A DNA stretch of 64,000 bases, taken from the NCBI GenBank assembly GCA_002205965.3, contig NADL03000471.1:496001-560000 (forward strand), given 5' to 3'. The notes below the pieces were generated by a model. That model made no database searches and was not told the DNA's origin. It worked only from the letters and a program-made list of their open reading frames with translations. Both the position numbers and the translations under genes were made by a program. This document shows, in pieces, positions 1 through 9,429 of this stretch (the stretch's first letter is position 1; every line of letters begins with the position of its first letter). Origin of the DNA: Kappaphycus alvarezii (lineage: Eukaryota > Rhodophyta > Florideophyceae > Gigartinales > Solieriaceae).

Positions 1-510
1 AGGTCTTGGAGAACCTTGAGACCACATATCCAATCTGTCCGTAGATGTCAATGGCGAGGGGATGAGTTCTAAGCCTTCTTGGTCGCAAGCCGCAGAATAG
101 TATGCTACTTTCTTCTTCTCGGCACGGTCAAGAGTAGACGCACCATTGTCAGCTAAGATGCGGTATGAGGCAGAGTGGGGGCTGACAATGGTGACATCCA
201 AGGCCATGGGAGATGGGGCGAACAGGGAATCGTCAATGACAAAGTAGAGTGCTCGCCGCTCATTGGGGCTCTTGTGCAGATCGGCTGCGAGGACACGCTC
301 CCGTTTGACGGAAAGGGAAATGGCGGGGTGCGAGATTTCGTGGTATACAAGGTCGTGCAGGCGGTTCTGCCGGCATGCCGCCCCGATACCACCCTTGCAT
401 ATAGCCGCGTGATGTCCAAGCTCGTCAAGGATAGGCGGAACGACGGAATGGCCGGAGAAGCATGTGGGGCAGGGGTCCGAGCCGCGGAAGACCGGACCTC
501 CGAGGCGTGC
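1..510 (-). pseudogene. Zinc-binding and restriction-enzyme-like endonuclease domain of copy A
   Basis: The minus-strand reading from about 510 to 60 gives an LGHHAAIC segment (zinc-binding H and C residues), then RQNRLHDLV in the place of the RHN motif seen in sister copies. Further on comes ALDVTIVSPHS, holding the expected catalytic Asp of the PD-(D/E)XK fold, then a Lys-rich stretch. Near position 60 the frame shifts and continues as LAIDIYGQ, which matches copy I at 13.87 kb. Domain identity rests on comparison between copies in this window and general knowledge of the family. Confidence 0.6.
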
Positions 511-932
511 AGGGACCATCGTACGCCAGATCTCGCCTGGTGTATACAGGCCATTGGATGGGAGTGGCAGGGTGGAGAAAGGGGCTGAGGCGGTGGAGGA
601 CTGCACCGAGAGAAGGCGCGAGCAGTGATGAATGTAGTGGTGTGCGGGGAAAGAGTGGCGCAACTTCACCAGGTGACATTGGTACAGATGCTCAGTAATA
701 GCGTGCTGTAAGGAGCGAGAGGTCGTTGTGTCAAATCGGGGATGGCCTCAAGCAGTGCCTCTATTTGGAGTTCCAAGGTAAGTCCAGGTCTGCGGGAGCC
801 TGTCGTAAGCGGGATTGAGGAGACTTGCTTTGCGATCATACGGAGTTGCTAACAGTCGATTAACGAGTTTGAGGCTTAAACGGAAGGATGTGGTGAAGGT
901 GATGATGTTAACATCCTGTGATGGGGTGAGTC

Positions 933-1520
933 CTAGGCCTCCAAATCGGAACGGTAGGGACGCCTGGAGCCACTGATTGTTGTCGACTTTGCGATGAGTC
1001 TGCTCGATAGCTCTTGGCATCCCTTGTCAAAAGATTTGGCAAGCGGGGTCGTAATTTGCGGCGGGGCAGTTCGAATCAAGTACATCACGAGGAAGGACGA
1101 TGCGCAGTAACGGAGGATGTGGAACGAAATTTGCGGATCGATGAAGAGGGCGAGAGAGGACCTCAACGCTTCGGCGTTCACAAGAGCTTGGCGTGCGAGG
1201 GTGATTGAGGCAGATGTGGTGCCCACCGGGCTTCCCAGGACTGTAGTGGCAGCCGAGGTGATGACGTCGCATGGAAAGCCAGGGAGGGAGGGGTTGGGGT
1301 GAAGTGAGGGCCACCATACTGATGTCTTCATGGGGTTGAAGTTAACGTGAAATCCATGTTGCGGGCCGTGCTGCTGGAGGTAGAGCAGGATTTGCTTAGC
1401 AACGGGGGCCTGCGCAACGACTTTCCCGTCATCTGCATACCACGTGTGAAGAGGGAGAGAGGGGAAATGGTATGCAATAGCTTCCACTAAGGGATGGAGG
1501 GCAAGCGCGAAGAGCAGCAT
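933..1520 (-). CDS. Reverse transcriptase palm/thumb, copy A
   Basis: The first residues, LLFALALHP, follow a QGDPPG-like motif just upstream. WYADDGK then gives an intact catalytic YADD box, encoded around 1422-1443. It is followed by the long region typical of the RT of non-LTR elements and by a GGLGL motif in an adjoining frame (748-1020). The RT would copy element RNA at a nicked target. This is the only copy in the window with an intact YADD box. The frame is closed on both sides by frameshifts. Confidence 0.7.
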   Translation of the reverse strand: MLLFALALHPLVEAIAYHFPSLPLHTWYADDGKVVAQAPVAKQILLYLQQHGPQHGFHVNFNPMKTSVWWPSLHPNPSLPGFPCDVITSAATTVLGSPVGTTSASITLARQALVNAEALRSSLALFIDPQISFHILRYCASSFLVMYLIRTAPPQITTPLAKSFDKGCQELSSRLIAKSTTISGSRRPYRSDLEA

Positions 1521-1556
1521 TCCTGGTGGATCTCCCTGTTAGGTGACAGTCCTGCT

Positions 1557-1856
1557 CTACAGGAGAAGTCGACCAAAAAAGAGCCTGGAGGGCTCGCCGT
1601 ACAAGTAGTGGATCCATCGTGCGGCTTGAGGGATGCGGGCAACTGCTTGGTCAAGAATCTTGGCACGCTCAATCGAATTAAAGGCATTCCGGGCGTCTAC
1701 TTGTACGAGGACATGCTGGGTCTGTGCAGAGCTGAGCTGCTGTATGGTGGCTCGCGTGGCATGAACAATTGCTTCAGTAGCTCCTGAGACACCGACGCCA
1801 AGCTGCAGAGGTTGTAAGTAGGAGGCAAGGGCTGTTTCATTGCGGATGCGTTTCAT
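1557..1856 (-). CDS. Reverse transcriptase fingers/palm segment, copy A
   Basis: The segment contains QLGVGVSGATEA followed by LVQVDARNAFNSI. The latter is the RT motif A, with the first catalytic Asp in VDARNAF. It runs directly upstream of the 933-1520 segment in another frame, so a frameshift or small deletion lies between them near 1520-1560. The same motifs occur in copy B. It is part of a broken polyprotein, not a separate gene. Confidence 0.7.
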   Translation of the reverse strand: MKRIRNETALASYLQPLQLGVGVSGATEAIVHATRATIQQLSSAQTQHVLVQVDARNAFNSIERAKILDQAVARIPQAARWIHYLYGEPSRLFFGRLLL

Positions 1857-1859
1857 AGT

Positions 1860-2570
1860 GAGGCGTCCTGCTAGACGGCGAATTGCGAGGCCGATTGCGA
1901 TTGGCCGGAGGCTTCGGCAGGCTGCATCCTTGGGGAGACCAATGAGGGTGGCGCTGGCGATACAGTCCCTCAGCTAGGGTGCGGCGTTTCCTTCGAGGAG
2001 GCAGTAAATAAAATCTGTGAACCATTTGAGTGCCGAGTGCGAGTGTTCCGCGCCACCTGGGAGGAAGGAAAGGACCTTCAGAATGGATGGACGAAGACCA
2101 TCAGGAACGGGGCTGCTGTGGTGCGGGAGACGCCGGAGCTCACGACGCACTTCCGCTTCGGTGAATTCGTACGCGCGGGGAAGAGCACCACGGGTACATG
2201 GTGTGACAGGAGCAACCAGGCCAAGGTGAAGGGCACGAAGTTTGGCGGAGTTGGCGGGAGTTGGCGGAACAGGTGGGACATGAGATTTGAGAGCTTGGGC
2301 GGCTTTCTTCGGGGAACCTCAGAGGAAACTGCGCTTGCATCGTTGCGACGGGGTGGGCGGGCGGGGGGGGACCTTGCGGGTAGCTATTGCGCCGAAGGCT
2401 TCCGTGGCCTCATCGAGGAGGCGGGGCCAATGTCCAGATCGGGCGAGAGAGATGCAGCGCTCGAGCCAGGCGACAAAGATCGGCCGGTGGCGGTCTCGAG
2501 GCTTCCGCATGCCGTCTTTGCGAAGGACGAGTTTCCCTAGCGCAAGCATTCCGTTGAGACTATCCATCCT
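1860..2570 (-). pseudogene. Linker and RT domain-0 region of copy A
   Basis: Minus-strand reading in alternating frames gives an LGKLVLRK segment and a region with FTEAEVRRELRRLP, the usual motif just before the RT of this family (a parallel stretch in copy B reads SSVSDVRRAIHSL). Frames change several times. I infer that this joins the N-terminal domain to the RT. No catalytic residues are expected here. Confidence 0.45.
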
Positions 2571-2868
2571 TCGTTGGGTGGATCTGGATTTAACGTATCG
2601 CCGGCAGATGTCGGCGACGAGGAATTGAAAAGGTGCTCGGAGGGAGTTTGGGAGGTAAGGGAGGGCAGGGACAAGAAGTGGAAAGACATGAGCGGGAGTA
2701 GGGCATCGTTGCGGGAGTTCCTGGGCGTATCCTCCATTAATTAGAGGGAGGGATCGGCGGTGGCCCGTCCTTAGGAGAGCGGGGGCCGGCTGGACGCAGG
2801 CGCTTGTAGGGAGATGCAGCCGGCGTTGAGGGGGAGTGGGGCGGACGAAATGGGGGTAGGGTTAGAAT

Positions 2869-3618
2869 TCATTGGGTCGGGAGGGGGAAGGGGTTCAGGG
2901 GCGAGCCCCCCGGGGGAGAGGATATCCGAGATGGAGGTGCGCAGCACGTCAATGAATACTGCTTAGGCCGCCAAGCGCAGGAGGGGTGCATGAGGCGAGA
3001 AAGCTCTGTGTTGAGGGTCGGGAGGAGAGAGCAGGCGTCGTCGACTGTTTTGCAATGGTCAAGGACCGGGGAGGGAGGGGAGACGGTAATAGAGGGTAGA
3101 GACGACGAGCAGTGTTTGCGGAAGGCATCGCAAGCGGTTGCTGTGTGGCGGAGGGCGTCGCTGGCAGCGCATACGAAAGCAGTGTGGGGGTTAGCGGTGT
3201 GGACGACGGTGACGTGGCCCGAGAATCCTTCGGCAGTGAGAGCTTCCCGGAGGGAGAGGGCATTGTGCAGGGGACGCTTGTCTCGAGGGTCTGTCACTTG
3301 GACAAACTGTTTGGGACCATGGTTAACGAGACTGGAGCCAATGCGGTTGATGCTGCGTTGGGGCTTTGGGTGAAGGGGGGAATGTTGGGTTATTTTAATG
3401 TAGTTTATGTAGATGAAACGCAGGTTACCCGGATAGCGGGATGTCCGCGTGTGGTGGCTTGACACGATGCGTCCGATAATCTGATTGGCCGACCGGAGGT
3501 GCGAGTTCGATCTCCTGGCCGCCCGTCTCGCGACGGCGAGATGGGCGCCGCTAGTGTTAACAACGGGGCAGTTGTTAACACTAGCGGTTATGCCTCTCTT
3601 TTTCAAGAGAGTCCCCAA
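2869..3618 (-). CDS. N-terminal conserved domain of copy A
   Basis: The minus-strand reading contains KQFVQVTDPRD, then REALTAEGFSGHVTVVH, and FVCAASDALRHTATAC. Copy B has the same block in two frames (for example ADPNHFFICAAERDL near 13.1-13.3 kb). I therefore take it as a conserved N-terminal domain shared by two divergent subfamilies, of unknown function. The real coding start is unclear: the first roughly 70 residues overlap the direct repeat at 3400-3604 and are probably not part of the protein. Confidence 0.45.
   Translation of the reverse strand: MGTLLKKRGITASVNNCPVVNTSGAHLAVARRAARRSNSHLRSANQIIGRIVSSHHTRTSRYPGNLRFIYINYIKITQHSPLHPKPQRSINRIGSSLVNHGPKQFVQVTDPRDKRPLHNALSLREALTAEGFSGHVTVVHTANPHTAFVCAASDALRHTATACDAFRKHCSSSLPSITVSPPSPVLDHCKTVDDACSLLPTLNTELSRLMHPSCAWRPKQYSLTCCAPPSRISSPPGGSPLNPFPLPTQ
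3450..3530 (+). other. tRNA-like (A-box/B-box) segment in the terminal repeat
   Basis: The repeat core carries TGGCTTGACACG and, about 40 bp later, GAGTTCGATCTCC, which resemble the internal A and B boxes of polymerase III genes. I cannot fold it into a cloverleaf: the T arm and acceptor stem do not pair. I call it tRNA-related at most, perhaps an old SINE or an internal promoter. The same segment is present at about 7471-7550. Confidence 0.3.
3548..3587. repeat. Perfect 16 bp inverted repeat with 8 bp spacer
   Basis: The left arm CCGCTAGTGTTAACAA (3548-3563) and the right arm TTGTTAACACTAGCGG (3572-3587) are exact reverse complements around CGGGGCAG. In the right-hand terminal repeat the right arm survives in changed form, but the left arm is replaced by unrelated sequence. 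It could form a hairpin or mark a recombination site. Confidence 0.85.
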
Positions 3619-3670
3619 AAGTTGGCGGTAGGCACAGTTTCAGACACGGTTCTCGAGGACGACTGCCGAG

Positions 3671-4324
3671 GTGATGGGCTTCCTGACCAAGGCGGAAAAG
3701 GTGGCCAAAGGTGCAAGCATGGAAGAAGCTGATATGGCTCCGGAGATGATGATGATCTATGCCAAGATTGCGAGAAGCTACTGTGATGACAAGGAATTGG
3801 GACTCACAATTTACCCCTATGAAATGGGGCCACGAACGATGGCCTACGATGGGGGTTTCTTCGAGCATCGTCAGTGGCCGTTGCGCAAGGAACTCGAGCG
3901 TCATTCAAGTATGAGGGCAGTCACGTAGTATGAGTCCAACTACATCAATGCCGCGGACTTTTGGATTTTTTCCCGCGAGATCGCGTTGGCACTTCTTCTT
4001 GAGGCTCTAATCGACAGGAAGTGGGAAGAGGCGGAGAGGTGTGATGTATGGGCTGCAATTGGGATTCGTTATGGTTTACGTGTTACAGGACTCCGATATG
4101 AATTCTACAAGATGGCGGCCAGGGATCCAGCGTATGCCAAGATGATCATCCCTACCCTCGAGCAGCCGTCGGATGTAGCAGCTGCAGACAACCTCATTGA
4201 ATCCTTGGAGAAGCTCGACACCCATATGACTACCCAACTGGTGAAATCGGTGGCAACCTTGAGCGCCCATAACGCGACGAAGCGTGCAGGTGGCAGCCAA
4301 AGGGATGTCGCCGGAAAAAAGTGA
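3671..4324 (+). pseudogene. ORF1 (gag-like) of the DIRS-like element
   Basis: A single plus frame runs from MMGFLTKAEKV to SQRDVAGKK, with one TAG at 3926-3928 after MRAVT. Reading continues in the same frame as YESNYINAADFW, so the TAG is probably a point nonsense change. The continuation after 4324 is in the same frame from about 4340 (RPLWLGPQRKVEAW...) to the TGA at 4586-4588. The position before RT fits a DIRS ORF1. I see no zinc knuckle, so the gag role is by position only. Confidence 0.5.
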
Positions 4325-4339
4325 ACCCGAAGGCACTAA

Positions 4340-5154
4340 CGCCCGTTATGGCTTGGACCTCAGAGAAAGGTCGAAGCGTGGTGCCAGCTGGGTTATTCCG
4401 AGTACATGCGCAGGGCAATCCAGTTTGGGATCTTCGAGAACCCGGTGAAGCCGTTTGTGCCGGGGGAAGGGGAAGAGATTGGGGAGATCCCACAGTCGGA
4501 GGAGGACCGCATTTTTGGGTTGGCGGACCTCGAGAAGGGTTGTCAGATGGGGATCTATCAGGAGGTCACGAAGGAGCATGCAGAATGAGCCAAGAGCAAG
4601 GGGGAAATTATCTCGTCTGCTTTCACTGTCTGGCAAGAGGTGGAAGACGGTGTGAAGGGCAGATTAATCGCGATTTTGTCCAGGTAGTCAAGCATTGGAA
4701 GAAAAGGTCAGTACGAATGGAGACGCTACCGGAATCTGCATACACAATGCAGAAAGGGGGCCATTTCTTGATCTTCGACATCGAGAAAGGTTACAGGCAT
4801 CTGCAGTTACACCCCGCTATGCGGGATTGGTTTATCTTTCGCTACAAGGACCGGTACTACAGATGCGTGGCGCTGCCTTTTGCATGGGGGCGGTCCCCCT
4901 TTGGATTACGCAGTTCCTGGGAGCCGTTTGTTCAGGAGATAAGACGAATGGGGTACCGAGTCCTGTGCTATCTCGACGATTTTCTCGTCGAGCCTTCCTC
5001 GTATGGCACCGTCGCCCGACCGCGTCATTGTGCCCAAGACAGAGTTTCCCTGGAAAAACTGATGCGATCGCTGGACATCACAAGGGAACCTTCGAAGGGG
5101 GAGTGGAAAGGGGCGACGCGTGTCGAGCACCTTGGAGTAGTGGTGGACTCGTAG
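4340..5154 (+). pseudogene. ORF1 tail and reverse transcriptase of the DIRS-like element
   Basis: After the ORF1 tail (frame 2, ending TGA at 4586-4588) the reading changes frame near 4668. It then gives RSVRMETLPES, a DIEKGYRHLQ motif A with its catalytic Asp, LPFAWGRSP and GYRVLCYLDDFLVEP, the catalytic YLDD box. The LPFxWGxSP and YLDDFLV signatures are typical of DIRS-type RT. It ends at TAG 5152-5154. Confidence 0.75.
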
Positions 5155-5479
5155 TTGATAAATTTTTTCATCGCCCCGCGCAAGATAATCAAGGTCAAGT
5201 CTCGGACGTCCAAGTTGCTACGCGAAGTTCGGTTTGGACGTCGCTGGGTTTCCAGTCGCCCACTGCAATCTTTCTGTGCCTTTTGTATGTCACTCACACC
5301 GCCCATGCCGTGGGCGCGGTTCTACACCCGCTCGCTTTACTGGGACTTGTACGCGCAGCGTCCGCGCGATGCAAGGAGTCCCTGTCTCCTCTCCCATCAG
5401 AGCATCCGAGACCTTTATTTCGGGAAGAATCTGGTAAAGGAGGGACTGGTTGGTCGGATGGTGAGACCATCTCAACCGG

Positions 5480-6280
5480 ACGCGTCCCTTCATTCAGATG
5501 CAGCAGATCTGGGTTATGGAGGTACGTTGCATACTTCCGACATGCGTCCAGGAGTGGCAAGAGAGTGGGACGCGCAGGGGAGGTATCTGGAAATGGCGCG
5601 GTCGCGCGGAGTCGATCACCCTGCGCGAGCTGAAAACCATTCGGCGATTTCTTCAAGTAAGACTTGGAAACAAGCTGTTGGCGACGGGCAGCAAGGAAGT
5701 GCTCGTGCACACCAACAACCAAGCCGTAGCGTACATCGCCAACAGTTTTGTTACCTGAAGCCGCCCGATGATGCGAGAGCTGCGGCGGCTCAAGCTAGTG
5801 CTCTGCCACATGGGCATCAACATCCGCGCCGAATTGCTCCCGTCCGTCGCCAACAAGTTTGCCGACAGTCTATTGCGACGATTCCCTCGTGGCGATATAT
5901 GTCTTCTACGGCAGCTGCGTCGTTCCGTCACGGATGGAATGCAGAGCCCGATCGATGCGTTCAAGTACCGCCCTCTCGGAGAGCATCCATTGTTCCAGCG
6001 TCGACAAGCGTACCTGGAGTTGAAGGCACCATGGAGTACGGATCAAGTTCGTCTACTGTGTCCCTCGGTGGACTTGATTGGCCCAACCGTGGCCAAGTTG
6101 ACTCGGACCCGGGCGCCGGCGGTCCTGCTCATGCCAGATTGACCACCGCAGCCAAAGCATCCAGCAGCACTGCGAGTTGCACAGAAGGTCACCCGGCTGC
6201 CGCTATCGCCAAAGGAATTGTTGACAGCGCAGCGCATGTTGAACCCGAGTTGGCGACTTCTGCAACTCGAAGTCAACATG
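5480..6280 (+). pseudogene. RNase H and connecting region of the DIRS-like element
   Basis: HSDAADLGYGGTL (read around 5490 in another frame) begins the RNase H. Frame 2 then gives ITLRELKTIRRFL, VLVHTNNQAVAYI and, after a TGA near 5756, ELLPSVANKFADSL. Further on, AVLLMPD-stop-PPQP has the TGA at 6140-6142 where the family has Trp. The RNase H would remove the RNA strand during reverse transcription. Two nonsense codons and at least one frame change make it dead. Confidence 0.6.
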
Positions 6281-6299
6281 TGACACGCTCGGCGACCAG

Positions 6300-7350
6300 G
6301 ATGGCTCCCGTTTCTGCTGCTTCTACTCGCATTCGCGGACCCGGACTATCACCTGGCGCATCGAGCTCTGCAGCACTGGTGTCTGAGTTTGCGTGGAATG
6401 AGCGCATGACGATGGCTGGCAACTCGCAATGGACGGCGTGGCTATCGCTTTGTTCTGACGAGTCAAGATCCCCGCTTCCTGTGACCGAGGCCCATTTCGT
6501 AGCATTTGTGGATTGGTTGGCGCTGGAGCGTGAGGCCGGTCGGCGGTCCGTTAGTCGCGCCTCTCTGCCCCAACATCTCAGTGCAGTGAGGCAGATGCAG
6601 CTGGTGGTGACGGGGATTGAGCTGCCTCGGTATCCATTCCTGGATCACGTCCTAGGGGTAAATGCGCGGTGGGAGGAAGAGAATTTTCCTCAAGGTACTG
6701 TTCGTTGTGGTATTTCGGTGAAGATTGCCCTGCACATTTGGGCTCTAGGGATTTCTACCGCAACACCTGGTACGCTCCGTGACGCCGCCGCTTGTGTCTT
6801 TGCATTTTGCTTTAACGGCTTCGGGGACATTTCCGTTATGTCCGTGCTGACGGACAACGTCGAATTTGACGTCGATGTGGTCCGCGCGCGATTATCTATT
6901 GTCAAAGGTTGTCAAGCAAGTCAAGTGCCACTCGTCTCCTATCATCTGTTATCGTCCTTGTCCTCACCGATAGACGTCATTGGTCGTTGGCAGCAGACAA
7001 GGGGTCCGCACTCCCGCTTCTTCGCGCTACCTGATGAAAGCATTGCCTCTCGCCAAGGCCAATTGACTGCTGCCCTGACGCGCTTCCTTACCGAGCTAGG
7101 TATCTCCGCGCCACATCATGGCAAGTAAAAGTCTCATTCGCTGCGGATTGGGGCTCATACGGAGCAGATTCTGGTGGTAATCCCATGCGAAGTCCGGTTG
7201 AGTCGTTTCGGACGGGTATCGGATAGCGCGGCGATGGCCGCTCTCTACTTTGACCGTAACACCATGTTGTTTCCCCCGTCGTTTTGGTTTTTCGGCTCAC
7301 CGCCGCTGTCGTCAGAAGCCGCTTCCATCCCGCTGGGAAGTACGTCGCAA
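6300..7350 (+). CDS. Tyrosine recombinase of the DIRS-like element (broken)
   Basis: Frame 1 gives a helical N-terminal core-binding region (ERMTMAGNSQWTAW... RQMQLVVTG), then the catalytic region. The HSLRIGAHTE block (HxxR motif) comes next, then GRVSDSAAMAALYFD with the candidate nucleophilic Tyr. The TAA at 7126-7128 stands three codons before HSLR, in the same frame. The usual Arg of box I is not obvious in FCFNGFGDISVMS. The enzyme would integrate a circular DNA copy. The long open frame upstream (from 5155) is a shadow over RNase H. Confidence 0.65.
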
Positions 7351-7418
7351 TGATGCTCCGGTTGTCGCTGCTTCGCGTGCTTCGCGTCGTCTTTGTGGGG
7401 GTTTCGTCACGTGCAGAC

Positions 7419-7625
7419 GTAGTTTATGCAGATGAAATGCAGGTTACCCGGATAGCGAGGATGTCCGCGTGTGGTGGCTTGACACGATGCGTCCGATAAT
7501 CTGATTGGCCGACCGGAGGTGCGAGTTCGATCTCCTGGCCGCCCGTCTAGCGACGGCGGGAAACGTCTACAAGAGATGAGAGAGGGGCAGTTTTAAACAC
7601 TAGCGGTCATGTCCCTTTCTTTTTC
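7419..7625 (+). repeat. Right ~200 bp terminal direct repeat of the DIRS-like element
   Basis: Second copy of the 3400-3604 repeat, same orientation, including the A/B-box-like segment. It lacks the left arm of the 16 bp inverted repeat. In its place is a segment ending GAGATGAGAGA. It begins right after the recombinase C-terminus, as expected for the element's 3' end. Confidence 0.75.
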
Positions 7626-8208
7626 CCCGCCCTCCCGTCCTTCTCGTTGAGACGTATATCTCTCTCTTTGTGTTTCGGGTCACGATGATGGACCTTCTGG
7701 ATTTATGGCATCCGACAAGCCGATCATGGTGGGTTGACTGTTGCGGGTCTATTTAAAGATAATGTGAGACGGACCACGTGATGTATTTCGTGTTACCGTG
7801 AGACGAACCACGTGAGACTAACCACCAGATCTAGGGTGTAGGTGAGAGAGGTGTTGGGGCGACTATAAGCCCTGTAAGCCCTGGTTTTTCCTTATTTGTG
7901 TAGTGTTCGAGTTCGAACCCCTCGCAGGACATGGCACTTTCTTTATATTGTTTAAAGAAAGATAGCCAAAGTGTGGTCTGCGCGGGGAATTATATCTAAT
8001 AAACATCGTTTCAATGCATGGAAGATGTGGTCGGTTATTTCCACGCCTCCAATGCGTTATGGGTGAATTGGGGCGATATCTGGTTGCGGATCGGTGGTAG
8101 GGCGACAAAAGATTCAAAGTCGGGTTGGCAGCTTGGAGGATTGGCCGGCGGCGTTGAGGTAGGGGTTTGGGACGGTTGGGGCGGCGGGGAGGGGTGGTGC
8201 TGCCATTG

Positions 8209-8472
8209 TCAAAGGAAGCGGACGACTTTCTTAGCGGCTTTTGTGCTATGCAAGCAGCCAAAAGCGGTGGCCAGGGCTGGGTCTTCCTTATGAAACTCGA
8301 AGAGCACGGAAGGATAATCCGCTGTGGCCAGGTCAGAATTCGGAATAAAAATGCGGATCAGGTCCGCGATGAGGTCCAAAGAGTCATGATTCGCGTCGCG
8401 CATGGCTTTATAGGAGTTTACAGGGGTGGGCAGGCTACTGGGGCCTGTCGCTGCGGGGGCAGCGGTAGGCAT
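8209..8472 (-). CDS. Short unassigned ORF
   Basis: An 87-residue minus frame begins MPTAAPAATGPSSLP and includes a moderately charged stretch around LDLIADLIRIFIPNSD. Its composition is protein-like, but I recognise no domain, and there is no second copy in the window to test it against. It could be the N-terminal remnant of an element ORF. Treat it as hypothetical. Confidence 0.2.
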   Translation of the reverse strand: MPTAAPAATGPSSLPTPVNSYKAMRDANHDSLDLIADLIRIFIPNSDLATADYPSVLFEFHKEDPALATAFGCLHSTKAAKKVVRFL

Positions 8473-8647
8473 GCAAGGGAAGGGAAAACAAAGTTAAGAT
8501 GTTCATGGAAAGCTGTGGGAAGTGGAAAGTGAAAGCGAAAGGAATTTGCTTCAGAGGCGCCTATACATGGTGCCGCGCAGCACGTACGGTAGCTTTCAGA
8601 CACCAGATTCAAAGTTAGATTTGCAGTGACTTCGTAGTTCTGCACAC

Positions 8648-8680
8648 CCGCACTGTACTGTACTGTACAGAACAGTACAC
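8648..8680. repeat. TACTGTAC palindromic microsatellite
   Basis: A short run of overlapping TACTGTAC/TACAGTAC units. Similar runs occur at 9012-9046, 20127-20245, 35186-35222, 38812-38940 and 43385-43445, several of them next to element ends. Confidence 0.6.
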
Positions 8681-9429
8681 AGCAGTGTGCCATACTGTAT
8701 AAATCGTCAAGATCTACCACCCCAGTACAGTAAAATAGTGATAAAAGGGAGGAGGGCAAGGTGACCTTTACTTCATGTATGGCCCAGATGCAGGCAGTAA
8801 TACTGAGAGCTGTCGGTAGTGATACGTATTTCGAGATGATTCGTCGTAACCAATGGGAGGGAAGGAGTTAATTGGAAGAAGAAGGTACAAATATGTAGGT
8901 TTAGGAGCGGGGAGGGGTCGCAAGGTGACGCTACCTCCTTCTAACTGCCCAGCCGACTCGGGTGATACCTATATAACCGACATTCGAGCGGTCTGTGGCT
9001 GAGAGTTGTCGGTACAGTAGTGTACTTACTGTACACTACTGTACTTGACCAGAAAAGTAATTAAAAACTACGAGGTAAAAAGATAGAAAGTACAGTAGGT
9101 TGCCCTAAAAAATCGTCATAAATAGTACACGAAACACATATAAATAACCTTCCAGCAATTGTCACCAACAACACCCCGTCCTCAAACTGCAACCCTGATG
9201 CAGTATACAGTGAGCTCGATCAGCTCAAGGTAGAAGTCGGTCAACCCTTGCACACTCTTGCATACACACCTCCCAACCGCTACACACTCATTTCTCTTTC
9301 TTGCCCGGTAGTCAAGCACCAAGCCACCAACTTTTGAAGCCCTGTACTCCCAGAAGCTTTTATCTCCTCCTGCGCACCGCCTTCGCCTCGAAGCTCAGTG
9401 TTGATTCAGGTCAGACAAAGCCTCCACGA

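Larger units (their letters stand above)
1..3399 (-). mobile_element. Non-LTR retrotransposon copy A (REL-endonuclease type), cut by window edge
   Basis: Read on the minus strand, this stretch gives in order an N-terminal conserved domain (about 3390-2870), a poorly conserved linker, a reverse transcriptase (about 2000-750) and a C-terminal zinc-binding plus endonuclease domain (about 500-1). This is the domain order of early-branching non-LTR elements that use a restriction-enzyme-like endonuclease instead of an APE nuclease. It is the longest non-LTR copy here. Several frameshifts divide it, so it is dead. Its 5' side abuts the left terminal repeat of the DIRS-like element. Confidence 0.75.
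3400..3604 (+). repeat. Left ~200 bp terminal direct repeat of the DIRS-like element
   Basis: This stretch recurs in the same orientation at 7419-7625. The first part, from TAGTTTATG through GCCCGTCT, is almost identical. The central ~90 bp, starting at ATGTCCGCG, appears identical between the two copies. The last part shares GGGGCAGTT and ACACTAGCGG, but the segment before it differs. The repeat brackets ORF1, RT, RNase H and recombinase sequences. Confidence 0.75.
3400..7625 (+). mobile_element. DIRS-like tyrosine-recombinase retroelement
   Basis: Between two direct repeats the plus strand encodes, in order, a gag-like ORF1, an RT with YLDDFLV, an RNase H and a tyrosine recombinase. This order, with a recombinase and no integrase, defines the DIRS order (DIRS/PAT/Ngaro). 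Such elements integrate through a circular intermediate without target-site duplication. The copy has frameshifts and at least four nonsense codons, so it is inactive. Confidence 0.75.
7626..9429. other. Spacer without a recognisable gene
   Basis: I recognise no protein family here. Two degenerate copies of a GTGAGACG-ACCACGTGA motif lie at about 7765-7830. A second B-box-like GAGTTCGAACCCC is at about 7911. TACTGTAC-rich palindromic microsatellites lie at 8648-8680 and 9012-9046. The rest has no feature I can support. Confidence 0.5.

Noticed and set aside
3450..3530. A functional tRNA gene
   Set aside because: A/B-box-like motifs exist but acceptor and T stems do not pair; kept only as tRNA-like.
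5155..7128. A single 657-residue plus-strand gene
   Set aside because: Only the last third (recombinase) is meaningful. The first two thirds are out of frame with the RNase H, which reads in frame 2.
7860..7930. A tRNA 3' half around GAGTTCGAACCCC
   Set aside because: No matching 5' half or acceptor complement nearby.
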